A DNA stretch of 30,263 nt from a virus, in the IMG/VR virus record IMGVR_UViG_3300031566_000251, positions 1 to 30,263 of that record, one strand, 5' to 3'. Position 1 is the stretch's first letter, and every line of letters begins with the position of its first letter. Both the position numbers and the translations under genes were made by a program. This document shows positions 20,456 to 29,632 of this stretch, in pieces. The notes under the pieces were generated by a model, which did no database searches, was not told the origin of the DNA, and worked only from the letters and a program-made list of their open reading frames with translations.

Positions 20456-23400
20456 ATGGCTGATGATGCAACCGTAGGTATTAGGGCGGAGGCTGATGCC
20501 GCGTCCTTCACTAGCGCCGGACGGCAAGGCGCCAACGCGTACGACAAAGGATTCAGCCCGATCAAAGGGATGATCCAACGCTCTATCGACGCTGCGTCAG
20601 GATCTTTCGGAATCTTCGGCAAGGACATGAAGAACCTGAGCGCTGACGCCGGACAGCTCCGTGACGCAATGGCGGGGGTGGGCAACGCAGCCAAAAAGGC
20701 CGGTGCTGCTTTCGCTGACGTGCGAACCGAGAGTCTTGAGCGAGATCTCATTGCGCTGAAAGACCGCAGCGAAGCGTTCAAGGATGCACTCACTTCGACG
20801 GGAGCCCCGCCGAAGCTGTTCGCCGTGTACGAGGCCGAACTTGACAAACTGCTTCGGCTTCAGACCGAGTTCAACCGCGACTACGAGCGGCTTGTCAGCG
20901 ACGACGCCGCTCTCGCTGGATGGAATGATCGGTTCAAGGCGGTCCGGGTCGCCCTGGAACGCGAGACGCAGGCAGTCAAGTCGGGGACAAAGTCGATCCG
21001 CGACCAACTGCGCGATAGCGCCGCTGGAGAGCGGGCCATCGTGCAAGCGGGAGCGAGAGAAAAGACGGCGATCGTCCGGGCGGAAAGCGTCAAGGAGAAC
21101 GCCGTTCTCCAGCAGGCGACGACGATCCGCAATGCCGAGATCCGTACTCAGGCGCAAGTGGCGATCGAGTCCAGCCAACGCACAGCGCGGACGCGCATCG
21201 AGCTGCTCCGCTTCACGTTCCGCCAGATCCAGGTGATCGAACGCTCCATCGGTGCGATCTTCAAGGGAACGGCGGCCGTAGCGGCGGGAGCATTCGCGCG
21301 CGTCGAGAAGACCGTGTTCCGTCTCGCTGGGGTGTTCCGGCGCGGCAACAGCGACTACACCGCTGGCCTCTCGCCAGCGTTGAACAGGCGCGAGGGGATT
21401 ATCAGGCGGTCGTTTCACCGTCAGGAGTCGGATGTACGATCTTCGGTAGCGCGGCAAAGCGTTACGATCCAGCGCTTCGAGGCGCAAGCGTCCACAGGCA
21501 TCGCAGGAGCCCTGACCGGTCGCAGCAGCCTTGGCGCATTGTTCGGTGGCGGTCTCGCCCTTGGTGGCGGGTTCGCACTGTTCCGCAAGTTGAGCGACTC
21601 GCTCCAGGTCGGCGGAGACTTCGTCCAGGGGCTCGCAGTCCTCCAGGCGCAGCTCCAGCTCACCGCCGAAGAGATGGTCGGGGTTCGGCAACTGTCGATC
21701 GACCTCGGCAACGACATCACGCTGCCGGGTGTGTCCGCCCTCGACGCCGCCCAAGCGATCGCCGCCCTCACCAAGCAGTTCGGTGCGCTCGGCGAACAAG
21801 CCCTGCCTGCCGCTCAGTCCGCAGCCAAGGGCGTGTTGCAGCTCTCCAGGGCAACCGGAGCCTCCGCCGAAGACGCCGCAGCACTCGTCGGTTCCGCTAC
21901 GAACGTGTTCGGCATCGGCGCTGACTCGGCAGTCGCCACCGCCGACAAGATCACCGCAGCGTTGACCCGTGCGGCCGGCGTCGGAGTCACCGAGTTCAAG
22001 GACTCGTTCACGCAGGCAGCGAACGTGTTCGCATTGTTCCAGAAGCCGGTGCTCGGCGCCGAGGGGGCGATTGTCGAGCTGAACACAGCCCTGGCGGTGC
22101 TCGCCAAGGGCGGGCTGACCGGATCGCAGGCCGGCACCGGCCTCAAGCAGTTCTTCATTCAGGCGGTGAAGGCAGACGATTCTGCGGTAGCGCTTCGCAA
22201 GAGCATCACCGAGGCGGCGGGGGAATCCGGGGACATCTTCTTCGATGCGAGTGGAAGCGCTCGGGCGTTCACCGACTCGATCGACATTCTCCGTCGCGGT
22301 CTGTCCGATGTGACCGATGCTGAACGCACGCGATCGCTGATCAAGCTGTTCGGTGCCCGTGCCACCACGGTCGCGAACATCCTGATCAACGAAGAGGCCC
22401 AATCCTTCGACGACCTTCGCGAAGCCCAGTTGCGCGAAGGCGCCGCTGCCGATATTGCCGCAGCACAGAACGTTGGCCTCCGGGGCGCGCTCGACGCGTT
22501 GGGTTCGGTGATCGAAACCCAGCAGATCAAGACGTACGAGAGATGGCAGGGCGTCGCAGCGAAGGTCGTCCTGAAGCTGGCCGATCTGTTCCAGGCGTTC
22601 TTCGATGGTGTGGGGATCATGGCGAAGGTTCGCACAGCGATCACCGGAGTCACCATCGCCCTCGGCGCCCTGCTGCTCCTCAAGGGTTCGTTCGAGGTGT
22701 TCAAGTTCTTGAGCATTGGCCTGTCCGGGCTGATCAGTCCGCTCGGTCTGGTCGTTGCGGGGACGGCAGCGCTCGGTGGAGTGATCGCTCTCCTACTGAA
22801 GTCGTCGCCCGATTTCCGCACGGCCATCGGCGATATCGGCAACTCCCTGAATGACGTTGTCGTCCCGATCATCGGGATCGCTGGGGATCTGTTCGCCAAG
22901 TTCGCGACCCTGCTCAACGAGAAGGTACTTCCAGCAATCGTGGACTTCTCGGTTGCCTTGGCGGGCGATCTCCGCCAGCAGGTCCAACGCTTCACCCAGT
23001 TCCTGCAAGACAAAGCAGTTCCGGCGCTGATCAAGTTCAAGGACGCGTTCGTCGAGATCGCCGGGCCGATCATCCGCGACGTATTCGACTTCATCAAGAG
23101 CATTGTGAACCCGGTTATCAGCCGGCTCGGCCAACTCATCGAAGTCGTCGTCATCCCGGCGTTCACCAGGTTCGCAGGCGTCCTGGGCGACAAGGTCGAC
23201 CCAGCGCTTCAGAAGGTTCGGGATTTCGCCAGCACACTTCGCTCAGAGATCGGCCCGCTGATCCAACCGGCAACCGACGCGTTCCGCCAGCTCGGCGACG
23301 CGATCGGCGCGATTGCCGGCCAGGCCGCTTCGGGTGGCGTGAAGGGCAGCAACGCTCCGATCGTCGACTTCTCTGGCCTGATCCCAGCGTTCCAGGCGGT

Positions 23401-26146
23401 CATTGTCGGGATCGCTAAGTCGTTCGCGAACATCGCCGAACGGATCATCGAAGTGCTCGGCCCACAGCTTCTCCGCGTGGTCGGGTTCATCACCGGGTTC
23501 TTCACCGAAGACCGCCTGATCGGGATCGTCTCCGCGTTCGGTCGGATCGCGAAAGCGATCGGCAAGGCGCTCGGCACGATCGTGTCCAGCCCCGAGTTCC
23601 TTGGCGTCATCGCGGCCGTTGTCGCTGCTGCTGGCTACCTGGCGATCTCGTTCCTGGAAGGCTTCGGTCGCGGTCTGGCGGTCGGCCTGCCCCGTACGTT
23701 CGAGGCGCTCAAAGGCGAGATCGGGCCGCTGTTCGGCAAGCTGCTGAAAGGGGTGTTCGATCCGAAGCTGATCGCCAAAGCAATCATCGGCGGTTTCCTC
23801 ATTGTTGGGCTGGCATCATCGCTCGTGAAGACGATGCAGCGTCCGGTGGACACAGCCGGGAAGAAGATTGGCGACGGTTTCGTCAAATCGTTCGCGAAGC
23901 AAATCAAGTACGGCGTCGGGGCGGGGACATCGCGCAACCCGTTCGCGTCGGGCTTCAGGGCGGGGGATCTGCAAACTCTGGAGCGGCAGGCAGCGCAGGG
24001 TGCAGAAGCGCAACTGCGGGGCATTGAGAAAGCGAACGGAAGGGCGGCGGCCCGACTCAAGAATCTTGGCGTAGCTCCCAGGCTCAGCCAGGACGCAAAT
24101 CTTCCTCCGGGGTTCTTCCGCAGCACCACCAAGCAACTTGATGACCTCACTGCTCACGTAGGTGGTGCCTCGAAGCTGCTGGGTGTCGAACTTCGCTCGG
24201 CCATCAGGAACATTCGCGGCGGGTTCGGAGAGATCAGTAGAGGTATCGGAACGACATTTAAGTCGACGACTCAAGAGATGACCAACTACGGCGGTCGCGT
24301 GATCCAGGGTGGGCTGAAGCAGATCGGCGACGGTTTCAAGGCTGGTTTCATCGCCATGAGGGCGAACCTCAAAGGAACTGCGGTGGGGGTCGGGCAGGCC
24401 CTTGGTGGGGCGCTTCTCGGCGGCTTGGGCGCAGTCATGTCCGGTCAGCAGCTCGCCGAAGGAAACAAGCTGCTCGGCATTTCAGGCATCGTCGCGTCGG
24501 GACTCCTGACCCTCCAGGCGACCCAGAGCCCGGCAGCCGCCGCAGCGGTTGTGGGGCTCGGACTCGTGGCGGGTGCGTGGACGAAAGTCAAGAACGAGAC
24601 GAAGGCAGCGAAGGAGGAGGCGCAACGACTGATCGACGTCTACAAGGGTGCGCTCGGAGGGAGCACCGGCCTTGAAGGGCAGGTAAGAGATCTCGGCACA
24701 GCCTTCATCACTGAGATCGGCCGGCTCCCAGCCGGGTCGCAAAACCTTCTCAGCAACATCAACGTCGATGATTTCGCGCGCGGCGTTCTGGACGGCTCAT
24801 ATGACATCCAGCAGGGTTTCGCGAGCATCCTGCGAGATGCCGGCTTCACAGAGAAGGCGATAAGCAACGTATTCGACGAGGACCTCATCAGGATCGACGC
24901 CGACACCGCGCTGGAGAGGTGGCTGGGCCGCCTGCGCGTAGCTGACAACAAGGACGTGATCAGGAAGAGACTTGGGATCGACGGCGAGGTGGATCTGGGC
25001 CAGCTTGACATTGCTGCCACCCTATTCGTCAACACGATCAACGGAATCCCGGAGGTCAAGACCGCCGTTGCCAACAGCCTCAAACTTCAGGCCAGCCAGG
25101 CGGGAACGTTCTTTGACTTCCCGATCCCGGCCGATGTTCTGGCGAATGCTTCCGGTCCCGGCAGCTTCGGGCCTCAGTTGGATGAGGTCGACGAGAAGCT
25201 CCTTAATGCCCAGTACGGCGCAGAAGATCTTCGGCAGGCGATCGACGACTTGAACCTCGCTCGCACCGAGGGGATCCAGTCGAAGATCACTGACCTGACA
25301 ACCGAACTGGACGTCGCCAAATCCATTGCCGAGGACGCCCGGGGAGCACTCGACAACTTGCTGGGCGGCAACTACCGCGACTCGGTCCAGAGCGCCATCG
25401 ACCAGGCGGTGACATCCATCCCGTCGATCGGTTCATCGCTGGCCGATGCGTTCAAGGTCGGCGGAGAATCTGGCGGCTCGTACGTCCGGCAAGCGTTGGA
25501 GCAGTTCAACCTTGGCGAGATCATCAAGAAGCAACTGCTGATTGATCCCGGGACCGATCTTGCCGCTTTCGTCGAGCCGATCCGCGTCGCCATCCGCGAA
25601 GCGAAACTTCCCAAGAACGTCAAGGCGCGCCTCCAGCAGGAGGTCACAGATCAGATCGGAACTGATGGGCTGGCGGCGACCGCCCAGATGATCCTTGATG
25701 CTGAGGCGGAAGTGTCCCGGCTCCAAGAGGAGATCGACAAGTACACGGTGGACCTTCACGCCAACGTGATCATCGACAGCAATCAGATCCGGCTCGCCTT
25801 GGCGGAAGCGGGCTTCGATGTTCGCAACTTCAACCCGGTCGAGGCCAGGAACGCCCAGTTCGACCCCGCACAGATCGCCGAAGGTCAGCGCCTCGCGAAA
25901 CTCAACGCCGGACCCGAAGCCTCACCCACCACGCCTGCTGCTCCGCAGGGCAGCATCAACGAATACGTGTTCAACGTGGAGCAGACCATCATCGGGACGA
26001 CCAACCCACTGGCAACTGCGGCCGAGACGGTCCGCAGTCTCGCCGCCGCCGCCTCGGGCAGCCTCCTGCGGTTGACTCCGGGCACTGGCGGGTCGGCCAT
26101 AGCTGGTGGCAGATTCAACCCGAACGCCGGAAGTAGTGTGAACTGA
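20456..26146 (+). CDS. Tail tape measure protein
   Basis: This is the longest gene (1896 residues). The protein sets tail length and passes into the cell during DNA ejection. Residues 1-340 are charged, coiled-coil-prone (TAAQ/RE-rich helices). Residues about 370-640 match the TP901-type core, including a KGGLTGSQAGTGLKQFF segment near 551. Long hydrophobic stretches follow near 725-785 (ITGVTIALGALLLL; LGLVVAGTAALGGVIALLL), 1045-1068 and 1430-1450, suitable for membrane insertion. The C-terminal 600 residues are helical and acidic. By the usual rule of about 0.15 nm per residue the tail would be near 280 nm, an upper estimate if the protein is processed. No lysozyme or peptidase motif is visible. 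Confidence 0.92.
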   Translation: MADDATVGIRAEADAASFTSAGRQGANAYDKGFSPIKGMIQRSIDAASGSFGIFGKDMKNLSADAGQLRDAMAGVGNAAKKAGAAFADVRTESLERDLIALKDRSEAFKDALTSTGAPPKLFAVYEAELDKLLRLQTEFNRDYERLVSDDAALAGWNDRFKAVRVALERETQAVKSGTKSIRDQLRDSAAGERAIVQAGAREKTAIVRAESVKENAVLQQATTIRNAEIRTQAQVAIESSQRTARTRIELLRFTFRQIQVIERSIGAIFKGTAAVAAGAFARVEKTVFRLAGVFRRGNSDYTAGLSPALNRREGIIRRSFHRQESDVRSSVARQSVTIQRFEAQASTGIAGALTGRSSLGALFGGGLALGGGFALFRKLSDSLQVGGDFVQGLAVLQAQLQLTAEEMVGVRQLSIDLGNDITLPGVSALDAAQAIAALTKQFGALGEQALPAAQSAAKGVLQLSRATGASAEDAAALVGSATNVFGIGADSAVATADKITAALTRAAGVGVTEFKDSFTQAANVFALFQKPVLGAEGAIVELNTALAVLAKGGLTGSQAGTGLKQFFIQAVKADDSAVALRKSITEAAGESGDIFFDASGSARAFTDSIDILRRGLSDVTDAERTRSLIKLFGARATTVANILINEEAQSFDDLREAQLREGAAADIAAAQNVGLRGALDALGSVIETQQIKTYERWQGVAAKVVLKLADLFQAFFDGVGIMAKVRTAITGVTIALGALLLLKGSFEVFKFLSIGLSGLISPLGLVVAGTAALGGVIALLLKSSPDFRTAIGDIGNSLNDVVVPIIGIAGDLFAKFATLLNEKVLPAIVDFSVALAGDLRQQVQRFTQFLQDKAVPALIKFKDAFVEIAGPIIRDVFDFIKSIVNPVISRLGQLIEVVVIPAFTRFAGVLGDKVDPALQKVRDFASTLRSEIGPLIQPATDAFRQLGDAIGAIAGQAASGGVKGSNAPIVDFSGLIPAFQAVIVGIAKSFANIAERIIEVLGPQLLRVVGFITGFFTEDRLIGIVSAFGRIAKAIGKALGTIVSSPEFLGVIAAVVAAAGYLAISFLEGFGRGLAVGLPRTFEALKGEIGPLFGKLLKGVFDPKLIAKAIIGGFLIVGLASSLVKTMQRPVDTAGKKIGDGFVKSFAKQIKYGVGAGTSRNPFASGFRAGDLQTLERQAAQGAEAQLRGIEKANGRAAARLKNLGVAPRLSQDANLPPGFFRSTTKQLDDLTAHVGGASKLLGVELRSAIRNIRGGFGEISRGIGTTFKSTTQEMTNYGGRVIQGGLKQIGDGFKAGFIAMRANLKGTAVGVGQALGGALLGGLGAVMSGQQLAEGNKLLGISGIVASGLLTLQATQSPAAAAAVVGLGLVAGAWTKVKNETKAAKEEAQRLIDVYKGALGGSTGLEGQVRDLGTAFITEIGRLPAGSQNLLSNINVDDFARGVLDGSYDIQQGFASILRDAGFTEKAISNVFDEDLIRIDADTALERWLGRLRVADNKDVIRKRLGIDGEVDLGQLDIAATLFVNTINGIPEVKTAVANSLKLQASQAGTFFDFPIPADVLANASGPGSFGPQLDEVDEKLLNAQYGAEDLRQAIDDLNLARTEGIQSKITDLTTELDVAKSIAEDARGALDNLLGGNYRDSVQSAIDQAVTSIPSIGSSLADAFKVGGESGGSYVRQALEQFNLGEIIKKQLLIDPGTDLAAFVEPIRVAIREAKLPKNVKARLQQEVTDQIGTDGLAATAQMILDAEAEVSRLQEEIDKYTVDLHANVIIDSNQIRLALAEAGFDVRNFNPVEARNAQFDPAQIAEGQRLAKLNAGPEASPTTPAAPQGSINEYVFNVEQTIIGTTNPLATAAETVRSLAAAASGSLLRLTPGTGGSAIAGGRFNPNAGSSVN

Positions 26147-26148
26147 CG
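26134..26148 (+). promoter_or_regulatory. Possible -10 box ahead of the tail protein at 26149
   Basis: TAGTGT (26134-26139) ends 9 bases before ATG 26149, repeating the arrangement before the tape measure gene. It lies inside the last codons of the tape measure gene. Confidence 0.35.
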
Positions 26149-26649
26149 ATGGGCGCCATCAACAACTTCGACTGCGAAGGCACCCTGACCATCGGGGGCA
26201 TCTCGATGAACCGGGCCGCATGGGCGGTCCTCGGCGACAACACCGGCCAGGGCGGGCTCCTGCCGTTGTGGATCTACACCGAGCAGCGCGGCGAAGACAG
26301 GATCCTCCCGAACGCTGCCGGCGTGATCCCGTACCGTCGCCGCGAAGCACCCACCCGACACGACCTTCGACTCCTCATCACCGGAGACGTGGACCAGAAC
26401 GGTGCAGCGGTCACCGATTCGCGCGCCGGGCTCGCGACGAACCTCACCTACCTCGAAACGAACGTCATCCAGCCAACCGCCGCGACCGACGGCACACGCG
26501 CCGCAACCCTCACCGTGTTCGGCGCAGCTTCCAGGTCAGCGAACATACATGTGCTCGGGCTGGTCCCGCAGGAGTATCATCTCAGCGAGACGTCGACCAT
26601 CATGGTCGCCACCTTGCAGATCTCCATCCCAGCCGGACGCTTCGTATGA
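26149..26649 (+). CDS. Small minor tail protein (distal-tail candidate)
   Basis: This is a 166-residue beta-rich protein directly after the tape measure gene, where distal tail or tail-tip hub adaptor proteins are usually encoded. It contains FDCEGTLTIGGISMNRAAWAVLGD, a RILPNAAGVIPYRRREAPTRHDLRLLITGDVD segment and a C-terminal ISIPAGRFV strand, a layout I associate with small actinophage minor tail proteins (a fold related to the tube protein). It starts 2 bases after the preceding stop and overlaps the next gene (ATGA at 26646-26649). Confidence 0.72.
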   Translation: MGAINNFDCEGTLTIGGISMNRAAWAVLGDNTGQGGLLPLWIYTEQRGEDRILPNAAGVIPYRRREAPTRHDLRLLITGDVDQNGAAVTDSRAGLATNLTYLETNVIQPTAATDGTRAATLTVFGAASRSANIHVLGLVPQEYHLSETSTIMVATLQISIPAGRFV

Positions 26650-28463
26650 CATACGCCAGAACAGTCACCGCCAACCTCTACGAAGAGGACGGGACCACGA
26701 TCGTCGCCAACGCTCTCGACGAGGCGTTCGACATCAACTTCATGGACGAGCTGTCCGGCGTCGGCTTCGGCTCGGTCTCACTCGCGCTTGAAGACCCGGA
26801 CGTCGGCGAGCTGACCGACGGCCGGTTCGTTCGGATCCTGATCGAGGGGACCGCTCGGTTCACGTTCAAGATCGAAGGGAACCCCGAATACCGCCAGATC
26901 CAGCAGGGCGAAGAGATCGCGCAGACGATCACCGCATCGGGGCGCGGGTGGGGTTGCGTGTTCGATGACATCCTCGTCTACCCCGAATACGACATGACGC
27001 TCCCGATCGACTCGTCGTGGCGGCTGTTCTCGTTCGCTTCACCGAACTTCCCGAACGCCTCTGGCTGGGCGGCAGCCACCCAGCAATACGAATACCAGGA
27101 TGCGGTCACGGGTGGCGAAGACCGGGTCCAAGGCGTGTACGACACCGCCGCCCCTCCAGTGCTCACCGTGTACCCGGCGCCGATCGGGTTCCCGTGGCCG
27201 AACTCGCAGAACAACGGGAACGGCTCATCGCCAACCCCGACTTACGTGGGGACCTACTGGATCTGGCCGTCGGCTGCCGCCGAGACCGACATCGGCTACG
27301 CGTTCTTTCGGGACACGTTCACCCTCGCAACGGCGAGCGCGTTCCCGGTTACGTTCTCGGTCACCGCCGACAACCTATTCACCCTGTTCTTGGAGGGCGT
27401 CCCGATCCTCGGGGAAGACGCCGACACGTGGATGTGGCAGGGCTACAAAGAGGTCACCATCCTGCTGCCGGCTGGTACCTACCAGGTTGCTGCGGTCGTC
27501 GAGAACACCGGCATCACTGATGGGCTCGCCAATCCAGGCGGCTTCATCTACGCTGCCTACGTCAACGACACCAACGCGATCCCAACAGCGATCGCCCACG
27601 TCACCGACTCGAACTGGGAAACCGAGTTCGATGCAAGCGTCTGGCCTGGGTGGACCCCCGGTCAGATCATCACCCAGTTCACCGACGAAGCCATTGCCCG
27701 GGGTGGACTCGCCGGATACACCTACCTGGACACCTACGGCGCTGCGATCGACACCGACGGCAACGACTGGGATTCACTTGACACCGCAACATCTTCGATC
27801 TACATCCCGTCCTTCGCGATCCGCGTCGGCGCGACCGGTATCGACCTCCTCAACCAGTTGAACCAGGAGGGTTGGATCGACTGGCATTTCAAGCCGGGCG
27901 CCCTCACCTTGGACGTGTGGGCGGGCGGCCAGGTCGGCTCCACTCCCGGCGTGTCGTTCGTCGAGGGGACGAACATCGGCAGTCTGGAGCGCGGCAGTAC
28001 GAAGCCGTACGCGAACGTGCTGCTGGTCCAGTGGGCCGACTCGATGATCGAGGTGGTCGACTCGTCTGCCGTCACGGCATACGGGACGCGAGTCGAAGAC
28101 GTGTACTCGACAGATGCCGACACCGAAGACGACGCGACGCGACTCGGCCGGATCGAACTCGCCCGCCGTGTGGTCGACGCGAAGGCTGCGGTTGTGATGG
28201 TCGTCGAGCCGGTCTCCACAGCGGACTGCCCATACGAGGCGTTCGGCATCGGCGACTACGTGACGATCCCAAACACGACAGGCGGGACCGAGTCGGTGCA
28301 GGTGCTGTCGATCTCGGTCCGCCAGGATGACCAAGGGTTCGCCGAGTGGACGTTGGAGCTGAACAAGCGCTGGCGCGTCCCCGAGCGCGAACAGTCGGAC
28401 CTGTTGCGTTCGATCGGCGGCAAGACGCAAGGATCGGTCGCCGACAGAGGCGTGGTCGAGTGA
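26646..28463 (+). CDS. Minor tail protein (tail-hub/ReqiPepy6 gp37-like candidate)
   Basis: This is a 605-residue beta-rich protein. The first 130 residues (VTANLYEEDGTTIVANALDEAFDINFMDELSGVGFGSVSLAL, then FVRILIEG, FTFKIEG) and residues 440-600 (VGATGIDLLNQLNQEGWIDWHFKPGALTLDVW; YGTRVEDVYSTDADTEDD; FGIGDYVTIPN) follow the tail-hub pattern in actinophages, similar to the siphovirus ReqiPepy6 gp37-like family that closes the tail tip. A central insert of roughly 110-330 resembles a PA14-like carbohydrate-binding lobe (GYAFFRDTFTL, NLFTLFLEGVPILGED, YKEVTILLPAGTYQVAAVVEN). An in-frame ATG further upstream lies inside the preceding gene, so ATG 26646 is used. Confidence 0.75.
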   Translation: MTYARTVTANLYEEDGTTIVANALDEAFDINFMDELSGVGFGSVSLALEDPDVGELTDGRFVRILIEGTARFTFKIEGNPEYRQIQQGEEIAQTITASGRGWGCVFDDILVYPEYDMTLPIDSSWRLFSFASPNFPNASGWAAATQQYEYQDAVTGGEDRVQGVYDTAAPPVLTVYPAPIGFPWPNSQNNGNGSSPTPTYVGTYWIWPSAAAETDIGYAFFRDTFTLATASAFPVTFSVTADNLFTLFLEGVPILGEDADTWMWQGYKEVTILLPAGTYQVAAVVENTGITDGLANPGGFIYAAYVNDTNAIPTAIAHVTDSNWETEFDASVWPGWTPGQIITQFTDEAIARGGLAGYTYLDTYGAAIDTDGNDWDSLDTATSSIYIPSFAIRVGATGIDLLNQLNQEGWIDWHFKPGALTLDVWAGGQVGSTPGVSFVEGTNIGSLERGSTKPYANVLLVQWADSMIEVVDSSAVTAYGTRVEDVYSTDADTEDDATRLGRIELARRVVDAKAAVVMVVEPVSTADCPYEAFGIGDYVTIPNTTGGTESVQVLSISVRQDDQGFAEWTLELNKRWRVPEREQSDLLRSIGGKTQGSVADRGVVE

Positions 28464-29539
28464 TGGCCCGCGCCCGTCCGAGCTACCTCCGTCCGCATCA
28501 GCCGATCTTTCGCCAGCGGATCATTCACGGCGCGGTCGAAGTCGGCCGCACCCCTGGGCTCATCCCGGGGCCAAACCCGTTCATTCTTGGGATCGCTTCG
28601 TCTGCGGACCTGAATGGCGCCTTGTCGGTCGACGCGTATGGGACCAGCTATGTGGCTGTGGCCGCCTCCAGCGCGGATCGGCTGGTCATGATGGATGTGA
28701 GCGACCCCTCCACCCCCACCGTTGCGGGCAGCGTCACCGACACCGTCCTGAACGGGGCGACCGGCGTGGCTGTAACTGGCGATTATGCGATTGTCGGATC
28801 ACAATCCGCCAGCGGATACGTCGCCGTGGTGGACATCTCGACTCCGGCGTCGCCGTCGGTTGTCGGGTCGGTTACCGGTGGTCTCGTTTCGGGTGCTCAG
28901 TTTGTCACCGTGTCAGGCAACCACGCGTACGTGTCCTGTTACGACTTTGACCGGATTGCCGTGGTTGACATTTCGACGCCAGCGTCGCCGGCGATCGTCG
29001 GGTCGGTCACCGACGGCACGAACCTCAATGGCCCGTATCGTTCCGTCGTGTCGGGCAGCTATCTCTATGTGGCCTGCGATCTGAGTAACGCTCTAACCGT
29101 GGTTGACATTTCGACTCCGGCGTCGCCGTCGGTTGTCGGGTCGGTGTCGGACGCGACGTATCTTGCTGGCGCCCTGTCTGTGGCCGTGAGTGGCAGCTAC
29201 GCGTATGTCGGCGGCTATGCCGACTACTTCGTCGTGGTGGACATCTCGACTCCGGCGTCGCCAGCGATCGTCACGCAAATCCTTGATAGTTCGCTTCTTG
29301 GGAACCTGGCCGATATCAAGATCGTCGGGTCGTATGCCCATGCGGTCACCTACGGCACGTTTGCGTTGTCGACCTATGTGGTGGTGGACATCTCGACTCC
29401 GGCGTCGCCGGCGATCTACGATTACGTGACCGACACGACCGACTTCACGGATCCGCACGGGCTTGTGATTATCGACAACCACGCCTACGTCGCCCGGGAC
29501 AACAACACGACCCAGAATTTCGCCGTTGTTGAGTTCTAG
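28463..29539 (+). CDS. LVIVD-type beta-propeller tail protein, probable receptor binding
   Basis: This is a 358-residue protein. After a roughly 40-residue basic leader (MARARPSYLRPHQPIF) that may dock on the tail, it consists of seven repeats of about 45 residues, each with a hydrophobic strand, a YxYVA-like strand and a VVDISTPASP turn; the last repeat ends at FAVVEF without the turn, as expected if the first and last strands close a ring. This matches the LVIVD repeat family, which forms seven-bladed propellers found on bacterial and archaeal surface proteins. As the last gene of the tail block it likely contacts the host surface. The ATG shares one base with the previous stop. Confidence 0.8.
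   Translation: MARARPSYLRPHQPIFRQRIIHGAVEVGRTPGLIPGPNPFILGIASSADLNGALSVDAYGTSYVAVAASSADRLVMMDVSDPSTPTVAGSVTDTVLNGATGVAVTGDYAIVGSQSASGYVAVVDISTPASPSVVGSVTGGLVSGAQFVTVSGNHAYVSCYDFDRIAVVDISTPASPAIVGSVTDGTNLNGPYRSVVSGSYLYVACDLSNALTVVDISTPASPSVVGSVSDATYLAGALSVAVSGSYAYVGGYADYFVVVDISTPASPAIVTQILDSSLLGNLADIKIVGSYAHAVTYGTFALSTYVVVDISTPASPAIYDYVTDTTDFTDPHGLVIIDNHAYVARDNNTTQNFAVVEF
28688..29409 (+). repeat. DNA-level repeats of the propeller motif
   Basis: A 29-base unit encoding V-V-D-I-S-T-P-A-S-P recurs starting at 28826, 28961, 29099, 29234 and 29381, with a degenerate copy near 28688. Spacing is 135-147 bases. Copies differ at only a few bases, while the sequence between them differs much more. 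Confidence 0.85.
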
Positions 29540-29632
29540 GCGTCAGCTCTGTTGACGTGGCGTGCCTCGCCTGAGCCGACCAGGGGTAGCACCCCGTAGA
29601 TGGCGACGGCGATGATCTCGTAACATGCTGAT
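29540..29632 (+). promoter_or_regulatory. Intergenic region with leaderless-type -10 box
   Basis: TAACAT (29621-29626) ends 6 bases before ATG 29633; no Shine-Dalgarno is present. The rest holds two weak inverted repeats (CGTCA/TGACG around 29551-29567, GGGGT/ACCCC around 29583-29595) that might end the tail transcript, but neither has a T run. Confidence 0.6.

Noticed and set aside
20597-22402. 601-codon open frame on the minus strand
   Set aside because: It lies entirely within the tape measure gene; composition is typical of an antisense frame in high-GC DNA and no domain is recognisable.
28688-29409. Regular direct repeats resembling a CRISPR array
   Set aside because: Repeats are in frame, about 45 codons apart and encode a protein motif; no palindromic repeat, no unique 30-40 base spacers and no cas genes.
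28463-29539. Target of a diversity-generating retroelement
   Set aside because: No reverse transcriptase, template repeat or adenine-biased variable repeat is visible in the window.
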